Position numbers and translations under genes: made by a program. Below are positions 1-6,741 of a stretch of 13,540 nt of DNA, piece by piece; position 1 is the stretch's first letter, and each line of letters starts with the position of its first letter. Under the pieces are notes generated by a model. That model made no database searches. It saw only the letters and a list, made by a program, of their open reading frames with translations, and was not told where the DNA came from. The DNA comes from an uncultured Rubrivivax sp. Lineage in GTDB: Bacteria; Pseudomonadota; Gammaproteobacteria; Burkholderiales; Burkholderiaceae_C. The DNA lies in contig CALJUI010000183.1 in the NCBI GenBank assembly GCA_937975735.1, forward strand, positions 1 to 13,540. Reading direction: 5' to 3'.

Positions 1-419
1 CTGTAGGTCTCGCGCCAGGTTGCGTGCGGACCGGCGGCGACGAAGGCGCGGGCCCGCTCGCCCACGTCGCGCGGTGTGCGCCCGGCCTTGTAGAGGGCCG
101 AGCCGATGCCGAAGCCCGCGGCCCCGGCGGCGCGGTAGGGCGGCATGGTGCGGGCGTCGATGCCGCCGACCGGGAACAGCAGCACCGCCAGCGCCAGCCA
201 GCCCGGCACCGACCGGCCCATGCGCCGCACCGCGATGCCGAGGAAGACCCAATGCAGCGGGACCGCGATGCCGAGCGCGATGCCGAGCATCACCGTGCGC
301 GGCACCGAGGCCAGCGTTTGCGCCAGCATCGGCGGCAGGAAGGTGGCACCGCAAGCGAACGCGACCACGAGCGCGATCGCCGACGCCGTCAGCGCGGACT
401 GGACGGCGGCTTCCTTCAT
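1..419 (-). CDS. Partial gene: small membrane protein fused in frame to a KDPGal-aldolase-like C-terminus
   Basis: This gene leaves the window at base 1; 139 residues are visible. I start it at the ATG at 419 because a GGAG lies 8 bases upstream. Residues 1-82 look like a small inner-membrane protein with hydrophobic stretches near 11-29, 41-62 and 72-84. From about residue 83 the same frame reads PVGGI, then AAGAAGFGIGSALYKAG and RARAFVAA. This resembles the C-terminal phosphate-binding end of 2-dehydro-3-deoxy-6-phosphogalactonate aldolase (DgoA class), a cytosolic TIM-barrel enzyme. The preceding aldolase barrel and its Schiff-base lysine are absent; neither other minus-strand frame supplies them. 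The product is therefore unlikely to be an active aldolase. It may be a deletion chimera, or a membrane protein whose tail resembles the aldolase by chance. The gene is divergent from dinB. I am fairly sure it is coding and moderately sure of the aldolase resemblance. Confidence 0.6.
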   Translation of the reverse strand, partial: MKEAAVQSALTASAIALVVAFACGATFLPPMLAQTLASVPRTVMLGIALGIAVPLHWVFLGIAVRRMGRSVPGWLALAVLLFPVGGIDARTMPPYRAAGAAGFGIGSALYKAGRTPRDVGERARAFVAAGPHATWRETY

Positions 420-449
420 CGACGGCTCCACGGGTCGACCACGGCTCGC

Positions 450-455
450 ATCGTA
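450..455 (-). promoter_or_regulatory. Candidate -10 box of the leftward gene in the 85-bp divergent gap
   Basis: On the minus strand the hexamer TACGAT (4 of 6 matches to TATAAT) lies about 30 bases upstream of the ATG at 419, leaving room for the GGAG ribosome-binding site in a short leader. No convincing -35 is seen in the very GC-rich DNA beyond it. The rest of the 420-504 gap is GC-rich and shows no other clear signal except a CAGAAT at 488-493 on the plus strand, which could serve dinB. Confidence 0.3.
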
Positions 456-504
456 CTCCCGCCGCCGGCCGGCCCGGCCGACTGCGCCAGAATGGTCGCC
501 GCCG

Positions 505-1650
505 ATGCCGACTCCCCGCCGCTGGATCGCCCACCTCGACATGGATGCGTTCTACGCGTCGGTCGAACTGCTGCGCTACCCGATGCTGGCCAACCAACCG
601 GTGGTGATCGGCGGCGGGCGCCGCCACCAGCCCGAGCGGCTGGCCGACGGGTCCTGGCGCTTCGCGGTGCTGCGCGACTACAAGGGGCGTGGCGTCGTCA
701 CCACCGCGACCTATGCCGCGCGGGACTACGGCGTGCACTCGGGCATGGGCCTGATGAAGGCCGCGCTGCGCGCGCCGAAGGCGATCCTGTTGCCGACCGA
801 CTTCGACGAGTACCGCCGCTACTCGCGGCTGTTCAAGGCGGCGGTGGCCGAGCTGGCGCCGAAGATCGAGGACCGCGGCATCGACGAGATCTACGTCGAC
901 CTGACCGAGGTGCCCGGCGCGCAGGACTCGGTCGGCCACGACCCGCACGGCGGCGTGCGCGCGGTCGCGCAGGAGATCCGCAACAGCGTGCACCGCGCCA
1001 CCGGGCTGACCTGCTCGATCGGCGTGACGCCGAACAAGCTGCTGGCGAAGATCGCCAGCGAACTCGACAAGCCCGACGGCCTGACCGTGATCACCGAGGC
1101 CGACCTGGCCGGCCGCGTCTGGCCGCTGCCGGTGCGGCAGATCAACGGCATCGGGCCCAAGGCCGGCGCGCGGCTCGCCTCGCTGGGCATCAAGACGATC
1201 GGCGAGCTCGCCGCCGCCGACCGCGAGGCGCTGGTCGCGCAGTTCGGCCGCACCTACGGGCGCTGGCTGCACGAGGCCGCGCACGGCATCGACGACCGGC
1301 CGGTGCACACGCGCAGCGAGCCGGTCTCGATGAGCCGCGAGACGACCTTCGAGCGCAACCTGCACGCGGTGCGCGACCGCGAGCAGCTGTCGTCGATCTT
1401 CACGCGGCTGTGCGAGCAGGTCGCCGCCGACCTGCAGCGCAAGGGCTACGCCGGCCGCACGATCGGCATCAAGCTGCGCTTCGAGGACTTCCGCACCGTC
1501 ACCCGCGACCTGACGCTGCCGCAGCCCACCGCCGAGGCGCACGCGATCCGCCATGCCGCCGGGCTGTGCCTGAAGCGGGTCGAGCTGTCGAGGCCGCTGC
1601 GCCTGCTCGGCGTGCGCGCGGCGAACCTGGCGCGCCAGTCGCGCGGATGA
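505..1650 (+). CDS. dinB: DNA polymerase IV (Y-family translesion polymerase)
   Basis: Error-prone Y-family polymerase that copies past damaged template bases in the cytoplasm; 381 residues against 351 in E. coli. The N-terminal HLDMDAFYASVE holds catalytic Asp12, with Tyr17 at the steric-gate position. The second catalytic pair is Asp127-Glu128 in GIDEIYVDLTE; E. coli has SLDEAY here. The fingers motif SIGVTPNKLLAKIASELDKP and the helix-hairpin-helix INGIGPKAGARL follow, then a little finger with FEDFRTVTRDL. The extra length is mainly an insertion of about 20 residues near 37-60. The protein ends ANLARQSRG, without the usual C-terminal clamp-binding sequence (QxxLxL/F type). I chose the ATG just before the conserved block. 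It lacks a Shine-Dalgarno sequence but has a CAGAAT 11 bases upstream, which may mean a very short leader. No LexA-like box is obvious. It converges on the DUF454 gene with one base between stops. Confidence 0.96.
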   Translation: MPTPRRWIAHLDMDAFYASVELLRYPMLANQPVVIGGGRRHQPERLADGSWRFAVLRDYKGRGVVTTATYAARDYGVHSGMGLMKAALRAPKAILLPTDFDEYRRYSRLFKAAVAELAPKIEDRGIDEIYVDLTEVPGAQDSVGHDPHGGVRAVAQEIRNSVHRATGLTCSIGVTPNKLLAKIASELDKPDGLTVITEADLAGRVWPLPVRQINGIGPKAGARLASLGIKTIGELAAADREALVAQFGRTYGRWLHEAAHGIDDRPVHTRSEPVSMSRETTFERNLHAVRDREQLSSIFTRLCEQVAADLQRKGYAGRTIGIKLRFEDFRTVTRDLTLPQPTAEAHAIRHAAGLCLKRVELSRPLRLLGVRAANLARQSRG

Positions 1651-1651
1651 C

Positions 1652-2041
1652 TCAACGCGACGGCAACCGCCACATCCAGAACGCCGTCGCGGCGCAGACC
1701 ACCGCGGGCAGCCAGCCGATCCGCGGCGGCAGCGTCAGCCAGGCCCAGGTCGAACCGGCGGCCATCATCGTCCAGGCCAGCTGCTTGACCCGCAGCGGGA
1801 TCGCGCGGCGCGCCCGCCAGCCGCGCACCATCGGGCCGAAGCGCGGATGCGCGAGCAGCCAGCGCTCGCAGCGCTCGCTGCCGCGAGCGAAGCAGAAGGC
1901 GGCCACCAGCACGAAGGGCGTGGTCGGCAGCAGCGGCAGGAAGATGCCGACCACGCCGGTCGCCAGCGCCAGCCCGCCCGCCGCCACCCACAAGGCACGT
2001 CGCCAAAACGGGCGCTGGACGGGAAGCGGCGGTGGCGACAT
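1652..2041 (-). CDS. DUF454 / YbaN-family inner-membrane protein
   Basis: A 129-residue membrane protein of the YbaN (DUF454) family, whose function is unknown. The family signature is clear: VGIFLPLLPTTPFVLVAAFC near residues 35-55, then FARGSERCERWLLAHPRFGP, a basic cytoplasmic stretch, and a C-terminal hydrophobic pair ending FWMWRLPSR, close to the MWRIP of E. coli YbaN. Length fits the family (about 125). I chose the ATG at 2041, just ahead of the first hydrophobic segment; a longer reading to 2236 would run into the LysR gene. No Shine-Dalgarno sequence is present, but a TAGCAT hexamer lies 7 bases upstream. The gene follows the LysR gene by 10 bases, so it may also be read from that gene's transcript. 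Family confident, role unknown. Confidence 0.9.
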   Translation of the reverse strand: MSPPPLPVQRPFWRRALWVAAGGLALATGVVGIFLPLLPTTPFVLVAAFCFARGSERCERWLLAHPRFGPMVRGWRARRAIPLRVKQLAWTMMAAGSTWAWLTLPPRIGWLPAVVCAATAFWMWRLPSR

Positions 2042-2048
2042 GGCAGCG

Positions 2049-2054
2049 ATGCTA
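2049..2054 (-). promoter_or_regulatory. Candidate -10 hexamer of the DUF454 gene overlapping the LysR stop codon
   Basis: The minus-strand hexamer TAGCAT (4 of 6 to TATAAT) ends 7 bases before the DUF454 ATG. Its first three bases are the TAG stop codon of the upstream LysR gene. If used, transcription would begin at or next to the ATG, which fits the lack of a ribosome-binding site. No -35 is evident. Confidence 0.3.
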
Positions 2055-2960
2055 GTCGCCGGCCGGACCGAACAGGCGCAGCACGGTCCGGCGCAGCCAG
2101 TCGACCCCGGCGTCGCCCTCGCTGACCCCGTGCCAGACGGCGCGCACCTCGTGGTCGGGCAGGCGCAGCGGCAAGGGCCAGGACACGAGCCCGGAGCGGC
2201 GGCAGACCTCGCGCGCCCATGCGCTGGGCACGACACCGACCAGCGGTGCGCTGCGGACCAGGTCGGGCATCGCCGCGAAGTGCCGTGTGCGCATCACGAT
2301 CCGGTCGCCGAGTCCGGCCTCGCGCAGGCTGGCCTCGGCGCCGCCGTGGAAGGTGGCCGTCGGCGCGGCGACGATCAACCCGTACCTGGCCAGCCCGGAC
2401 CGGCTGCGCTGCCGCGCGACCAGCGTCGGGTCGCTCAACCCGACGTAGGTCTCGCTGAACAGCGGTGCGCCGCGCAGCCCGCGTCGACGCGCGTCGAGAA
2501 TCCCGATCGCCAGATCGACCTCGCGCTGCGCCAGCGCGTCGCCGAGCCGGTCGGCGGAGACGGCGGCGTTGACGATCTGGGCGTGCGGCGCGGCCTTCAG
2601 CACGGCGCTGGCGATGCCCGGCAGAAACACCATCTCGCCGAGGTCGGACAAGGACAGGCGCCAGGTGCGCGTGCTCGTGGCCGGGTCGAAGGCGGGCGGC
2701 ACGCTGGCCTCGCGCTCGAGCGCCTCGAGGTGCGACGCGGCCGCACGCGCCAGCCGTCCGGCCAGCGGCGTCCCGACCAGGCCGGACGGCGTGCGCACGA
2801 AGAGCGGATCGTCGAAGTGCGCACGCAGGCGTGCCAATGCGTGGCTGGTCGCCGGCTGGCTCAGCGCCAGCTGCTGCCCGGCAGCGGTCACCGAGCCGCT
2901 GCGGTGCAGTGCGACGAGCACGCGCAGCAGGTTCAGGTCGAGAAGACGGAAAGGCTTCAT
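2052..2960 (-). CDS. LysR-type transcriptional regulator
   Basis: A 302-residue LysR-family DNA-binding regulator. The winged helix-turn-helix is at about residues 5-64: LDLNLLRVLVALHRSGSVT, then AAGQQLALSQPATSHALARL and FDDPLFVRTPSGLVGT. The effector-binding domain follows from about residue 90 (TRTWRLSLSDLGEMVFLPG...) and runs to the end. The gene is divergent from iorA, and the shared gap carries two T-N11-A boxes, so it most likely controls the iorAB-TRAP-hydroxyacid dehydrogenase operon and its own expression. The inducer is probably the imported acid or its oxo product; this is inference. I chose the ATG at 2960, five residues before the helix-turn-helix. It has no ribosome-binding site. 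A GTG at 2999, with a GAGG four bases upstream, would give 315 residues and put the main palindrome inside the gene. Confidence 0.92.
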   Translation of the reverse strand: MKPFRLLDLNLLRVLVALHRSGSVTAAGQQLALSQPATSHALARLRAHFDDPLFVRTPSGLVGTPLAGRLARAAASHLEALEREASVPPAFDPATSTRTWRLSLSDLGEMVFLPGIASAVLKAAPHAQIVNAAVSADRLGDALAQREVDLAIGILDARRRGLRGAPLFSETYVGLSDPTLVARQRSRSGLARYGLIVAAPTATFHGGAEASLREAGLGDRIVMRTRHFAAMPDLVRSAPLVGVVPSAWAREVCRRSGLVSWPLPLRLPDHEVRAVWHGVSEGDAGVDWLRRTVLRLFGPAGD

Positions 2961-2976
2961 CGCAGAAGGTCGTGAC

Positions 2977-2993
2977 CATTCGTGCCGCGAATG
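2977..2993. promoter_or_regulatory. LysR recognition palindrome CATTCG-N5-CGAATG
   Basis: A perfect inverted repeat with 6-bp arms around 5 bases, containing a T-N11-A core, the general LysR-family operator form. Its centre (2985) lies about 65 bases before the predicted iorA start of transcription (about 3050), the usual place of a LysR recognition site. It sits 17 bases upstream of the chosen LysR ATG, so autorepression is plausible. Sequence seen; role inferred. Confidence 0.65.
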
Positions 2994-3005
2994 TCCCACA
3001 TTTCC

Positions 3006-3018
3006 TCAATCGATTGGA
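3006..3018. promoter_or_regulatory. Second T-N11-A box (candidate LysR activation site)
   Basis: A T-N11-A box enclosing the perfect 10-bp palindrome CAATCGATTG (3007-3016). It overlaps the -35 hexamer of the iorA promoter and is centred near -38, where LysR proteins usually place the weaker, inducer-sensitive activation site. Centre-to-centre distance from the main palindrome is about 26 bases, so both lie roughly on one face of the helix over two to three turns. Confidence 0.5.
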
Positions 3019-3043
3019 CCGATGCCGGACGACGCGCTAGCCT
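3014..3043 (+). promoter_or_regulatory. Sigma-70 type promoter of the iorA operon
   Basis: TTGGAC (3014-3019), an 18-base spacer, and TAGCCT (3038-3043). The -35 matches TTGACA at 4 of 6 positions and the -10 matches TATAAT at 3 of 6, so the promoter is weak and would suit an activator. The predicted start of transcription is near 3050, giving a 5' leader of about 20 bases that contains the GGAG ribosome-binding site. No other promoter is apparent before the next five genes. Confidence 0.5.
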
Positions 3044-3059
3044 GACGCCTTCCCCCTTC

Positions 3060-3063
3060 GGAG
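3060..3063 (+). promoter_or_regulatory. Ribosome-binding site that fixes the TTG start of iorA
   Basis: GGAG followed by six bases and then TTG at 3070. No ATG or GTG in this frame lies near the conserved N-terminus, so this site decides in favour of the rare TTG start. Confidence 0.6.
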
Positions 3064-3069
3064 ACGGAC

Positions 3070-5217
3070 TTGGAACGCTCGTTCCGCGAGGAGATCCGCT
3101 CGTTGCGGCTCGGCGCCGGCGAGACCTTCCATGGCGAGGGCATCCTCGCGGTGACGAAGGCGCTGCTGCAGTCCGGCGTCAGCTACGTCGGCGGCTACCA
3201 GGGCGCGCCGGTGTCGCACCTGCTCGACGTGATGGTGCAGGCGCGCGAGGACATGGCCGCGCTCGGCGTGCACGTCGAGGCCTGCACCAACGAGGCCTCG
3301 GCGGCGGCGATGCTCGGCGCGTCGATCATGTACCCGGTGCGCGGCGCAGTGACCTGGAAGTCGATCGTCGGCACCAACGTCGCGTCGGACGCGTTGTCCA
3401 ACCTGGCCTCGCCGGGCGTGATCGGCGGTGCGCTGATCGTCGTCGGCGAGGACTACGGCGAAGGCGCCAGCGTAATCCAGGAGCGCACCCACGCCTTCGC
3501 GCTGAAGTCCTCGCTTTGGCTGATGGACCCGCGGCCGAACCTGCCGACGATCGTGCGCTGCGTCGAGCAGGCGTTCGAGCTTTCCGAGGCATCGAACACG
3601 CCGGTGATGCTGGAGCTGCGCATCCGAGCCTGCCACGTCCGCGGCAGCTTCGTCGCCAAGGACAACCGCCGGCCCGCGATCGGCACCCACGCGCCGATGG
3701 CCGAACCGGCCGGGTTCGACTACGAGCGCCTGTCGCACCCGCCCGTGACCTTCCACCACGAGCGCAGGAAGAGCGAGGTCCGGCTGCCGGCGGCGCGCCG
3801 CTTCATCGCGCAGGCGGCGCTGAACGAGCACTTCGACGGCCCGCGGGGCGAACTCGGCCTGATCGTGCAGGGCGGTCTGTACAACACGCTGGTGCGCTCG
3901 CTGCAGCAGTTCGGCCTCGCCGACGCCTATGGCGCCACGCAGATCCCGATCCTCGTGCTCAACGTCGTGCATCCGCTGCTGCCCGAGCAGATCACCGACT
4001 TCTGCCGCGGCAAGCGCAGCGTGCTGGTGGTCGAGGAGGGCCAGCCGGCCTACCTCGAGCAGGAGATCGGCGCCATGCTGCGCGCCGCGCGCATCGACGG
4101 TGAACTGCGTGGCAAGGACATGCTGCCGATGGCCGGCGAGTACACCGCCGAGGTCATGCTCGGCGGGCTGACGCGCTGGCTCGACGCCGACGGCGGCGGC
4201 ATCCCCACCGCGCCGGTGCGTGCGCTGCTCGACGGCGTCCGCGCGGTTCGCGATCGGGCCGCGGACGCACTCGGCGCCCCGCTGCCCGCACGGCCGCCGA
4301 ACTTCTGCACCGGCTGCCCCGAGCGGCCGGTGTTCGCCGCGCTGAAACTCGTGCAGCGCGAGATCGGGCCGATGCACGTCAGCACCGACATCGGCTGCCA
4401 CTCGCTCGCGACCTTCGCGCCCTTCTCGTTCGGCAACTCGATCCTCGGCTACGGCATGAGCCTGGCCAGCGGCGCCGGCGTGCGCAGCTTCCAGCAGCGG
4501 CGGCCGGTGGCGATCATGGGCGACGGCGGCTTCTGGCACAACGGCCTGCTGTCGGGCGTGTCGTCGACCCTGCTCAACCGGGGCGACGGCGTGCTGGTGA
4601 TCATGAAGAACGGCTACACCTCGGCCACCGGCACCCAGGACACGCTGTCGACGCCGGCCTCCGAGTCCCGCCGCGTGGCCGAGGGTCGCAGCGCGACCGG
4701 CGACGAGCGCACGATCGAGCAGACCCTGCAGGGCCTGGGCGTGCGTTGGCTGAAGACGGTGCACAACTACCGCGTCGCCCAGGTGCGCGACACCTTGCGC
4801 GAGGCCTTCACCACGGCCGAGCCGGGCCTCAAGGTGGTCATCGCCGAGGGCGAGTGCCAGCTCGAGCGCCAGCGGCGTGTCCGGCCCTTGCGTGCAGCGG
4901 CGGTGAAGGCCGGGCGCAGGGTCGTGCGCACGAAGTACGGGGTCGACGACGAGACCTGCACCGGCGACCACTCCTGCATCCGCCTGTCGGGCTGCCCGAC
5001 GCTGACGGTCAAGCCCTCGCGCGACCCGCTCAAGCGCGACCCGGTCGCGCAGGTCGAGTCGGGCTGCGTCGGCTGCGGCCTGTGCGGCGAGGTCGCGCAG
5101 GCGGCGGCGCTGTGCCCTTCGTTCTGGCGCGCCGACGTGGTCGCGCATGCCGGCGCCTGGGAGCGGCTGCTCGACCGCCTGCGCCGCGCCGTCATCTCGG
5201 TGCTTCAGCCGGCATGA
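3070..5217 (+). CDS. iorA: Indolepyruvate ferredoxin oxidoreductase, alpha subunit (thiamine diphosphate and Fe-S)
   Basis: Large catalytic subunit of a 2-oxoacid:ferredoxin oxidoreductase, a cytoplasmic enzyme that decarboxylates an aryl-pyruvate, forms the acyl-CoA and reduces ferredoxin. 715 residues, normal for the family. The N-terminal pyrimidine-binding domain includes GGYQGAPVSHLLD and CTNEASAAAMLGAS, with the conserved Glu. FCTGCPERP (Cys413, Cys416) opens the diphosphate-binding domain, where MGDGGF (about 484-486) and Asn514 form the thiamine diphosphate motif. The C-terminal ferredoxin-like region has Cys630, 636 and 642 (CTGDHSC...GCP), then C666-X2-C669-X2-C672-X9-C682-P. The start is TTG, backed by GGAG six bases upstream. 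The stop overlaps the iorB start as ATGA, so the subunits are probably translationally coupled. The indolepyruvate name comes from the family; with a hydroxyacid dehydrogenase in the same operon, phenyl-, hydroxyphenyl- or phenylglyoxylate-type oxo acids are equally possible. Confidence 0.93.
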   Translation: MERSFREEIRSLRLGAGETFHGEGILAVTKALLQSGVSYVGGYQGAPVSHLLDVMVQAREDMAALGVHVEACTNEASAAAMLGASIMYPVRGAVTWKSIVGTNVASDALSNLASPGVIGGALIVVGEDYGEGASVIQERTHAFALKSSLWLMDPRPNLPTIVRCVEQAFELSEASNTPVMLELRIRACHVRGSFVAKDNRRPAIGTHAPMAEPAGFDYERLSHPPVTFHHERRKSEVRLPAARRFIAQAALNEHFDGPRGELGLIVQGGLYNTLVRSLQQFGLADAYGATQIPILVLNVVHPLLPEQITDFCRGKRSVLVVEEGQPAYLEQEIGAMLRAARIDGELRGKDMLPMAGEYTAEVMLGGLTRWLDADGGGIPTAPVRALLDGVRAVRDRAADALGAPLPARPPNFCTGCPERPVFAALKLVQREIGPMHVSTDIGCHSLATFAPFSFGNSILGYGMSLASGAGVRSFQQRRPVAIMGDGGFWHNGLLSGVSSTLLNRGDGVLVIMKNGYTSATGTQDTLSTPASESRRVAEGRSATGDERTIEQTLQGLGVRWLKTVHNYRVAQVRDTLREAFTTAEPGLKVVIAEGECQLERQRRVRPLRAAAVKAGRRVVRTKYGVDDETCTGDHSCIRLSGCPTLTVKPSRDPLKRDPVAQVESGCVGCGLCGEVAQAAALCPSFWRADVVAHAGAWERLLDRLRRAVISVLQPA

Positions 5218-6707
5218 GGGCCCAACCGACCTCGCTCCTGATCGCCGCGCTCGGCGGCGAAGGCGGCGGCGTGCTCGGCGAGTGGATCGTCGCGGCCGCG
5301 CAGCGCGCCGGGTTGCCGGTGCAGGCGACCTCGGTGCCCGGCGTCGCGCAGCGCACCGGCGCGACCAGCTACTACATCGAGTTCCTCGACGCGCCGGCCG
5401 CGCCGGGGCGCGACCCGGTGTTCGCGCTGATGCCGGTGCCCGGCTGCGTCGACGTCGTGCTCGCCAGCGAGCTGCTCGAAGGCGTGCTGATGATCGAGCG
5501 CGGCTTCGTCGACCCGCAGCGCACGCTGCTGGTGACCGCACGCCACCGCGTGCTGACGACGGCCGAGAAGATGGCGATGGGTGACGGTCGCTTCGACGAT
5601 GGGCGCCTGCTGGCGGCCGCCCAGGCGGCGGCGCAGCGCTGCCTGGCGCTGGACCTGCTGGCGATCAGCCAGCGCCACGGCACCGTCATCAGCGCGGTGC
5701 TGTACGGCGCGCTGGCCGGCAGCGGGCGCCTGCCGTGGCGCCGCGAGATCGACGAGGCGGTGATCCGCGCCGCCGGGGTCGGCGTCGACGCAAGCCTGGC
5801 CGGCTACGCCGAGGCCTTCGACGCCGCCCGCCGCGAGGCCAGGCCGGCGTCCGAACCTTCGATGCCGCCGGCACTGGCCGACACCGTGCAGCGCGGCGAG
5901 GCCCGCCTGCGCGACTATCAGGATGCCGCCTATGCAGTGCGCTACCGCGAGCGCGTCGAGTCGCTGCGCGCCGTCGGCCACGCGGCGCCGGCCGCGCTCG
6001 AGGAGGCCGCACGCCAGCTCGCGCTGTGGATGAGCTACGAGGACGTGATCCGCGTCGCCGACCTGAAGACCCGGCGCGAGCGCTTCGAACGCGTGCGTGC
6101 CGAGGCCATGGCCGGGCCCGACGACCTGGTCCGCATCCACGAGCACCTGAGCCCGGGGCTGGAAGAGATCGCCGCGATCGCGCCAGTGCGCATGGGCCGG
6201 GCCCTGCGCCGGCGGATCCGGCGCGACCTGCCGGTCGGCGCACGCGGCCGCGGCACGACCTTGCAGACGACCTCGGTCGTGGGCTTCGTGCTGCTGCGCG
6301 GGCTGGCCCTGCTGCGCCGCTGGCGCCCGCGCTCGCTGCGCTTCGCCGAGGAGCAGCAGGCGATCGAGCGCTGGCTCGACGCGCTGCGCGCGGCGCTGCC
6401 CCGGCATGCCGGCTTCGCCGCCGCGCTGGCCGAGCTGCCGCGTCTGCGCAAGGGCTACAGCGACACCTTCGAGCGCGGCCGCGCGAACTACGAGCGCCTG
6501 TTCGCGACGCTGGTCGAACCCGTCGCCGACCCCGACGACGAGGCCGCGGCGCGCCTGAAGCAGGCCATCGATGCCGCACTCGCCGACCCCGAGGGCAAGG
6601 CCCTGGGCCGGGTCCTGCAGCCGACCGCGCCCCGCAACGGCGAGCATCCCATCGTCTGGCAGCCTCGGGATTCCACGCGCACGGCCGGGCCCGCCGGCCA
6701 GTCATGA
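5214..6707 (+). CDS. iorB: Indolepyruvate oxidoreductase beta subunit with DUF6537 C-terminal domain
   Basis: Partner subunit of iorA, 497 residues. Residues 1 to about 195 are the 2-oxoacid:acceptor oxidoreductase gamma-type domain: LLIAALGGEGGGVLGEWI at the start, then SVPGVAQRTGATSYYIEF, and VDVVLASELLEGV, the CoA/subunit-binding fold. From about residue 225 to 480 is the mostly helical DUF6537 domain (YRERVESL, LALWMSYEDVIRVADLKTR, YERLF), roughly doubling the size of a classical IorB (about 200). In some proteobacteria the alpha and beta parts form one chain of over 1100 residues; here they are split. The ATG at 5214 overlaps the iorA stop by four bases. dctP follows after 34 bases, consistent with one transcript. 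The role of DUF6537 is not known to me. No ferredoxin gene lies in the window, so the electron carrier must be encoded elsewhere. Confidence 0.92.
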   Translation: MRAQPTSLLIAALGGEGGGVLGEWIVAAAQRAGLPVQATSVPGVAQRTGATSYYIEFLDAPAAPGRDPVFALMPVPGCVDVVLASELLEGVLMIERGFVDPQRTLLVTARHRVLTTAEKMAMGDGRFDDGRLLAAAQAAAQRCLALDLLAISQRHGTVISAVLYGALAGSGRLPWRREIDEAVIRAAGVGVDASLAGYAEAFDAARREARPASEPSMPPALADTVQRGEARLRDYQDAAYAVRYRERVESLRAVGHAAPAALEEAARQLALWMSYEDVIRVADLKTRRERFERVRAEAMAGPDDLVRIHEHLSPGLEEIAAIAPVRMGRALRRRIRRDLPVGARGRGTTLQTTSVVGFVLLRGLALLRRWRPRSLRFAEEQQAIERWLDALRAALPRHAGFAAALAELPRLRKGYSDTFERGRANYERLFATLVEPVADPDDEAAARLKQAIDAALADPEGKALGRVLQPTAPRNGEHPIVWQPRDSTRTAGPAGQS

Positions 6708-6741
6708 TGATTTCCGTTCCCCACCGACGAGGAGACAAGCC

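Noticed and set aside
461..480. GGCC/CCGG-rich palindromic run between gene 1 and dinB
   Set aside because: Short G/C palindromes arise often by chance at this GC content; no repeat copies were noticed elsewhere in the gaps.
145..504. N-terminal extension of DinB by 120 residues
   Set aside because: The extension has no DinB similarity and lies over the membrane/aldolase-like gene on the other strand; the conserved polymerase block starts just after 505.
24..2975. 983-codon open frame on the plus strand
   Set aside because: It crosses dinB in another frame and runs antisense to the DUF454 and LysR genes. Its product is Arg/Ala/Gly-rich with no family pattern; a GC-rich shadow.
3037..5541. 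834-codon open frame antisense to iorA
   Set aside because: Low-complexity His/Arg/Ala/Gln composition typical of the antisense of a high-GC gene; iorA on the other strand has full family motifs.
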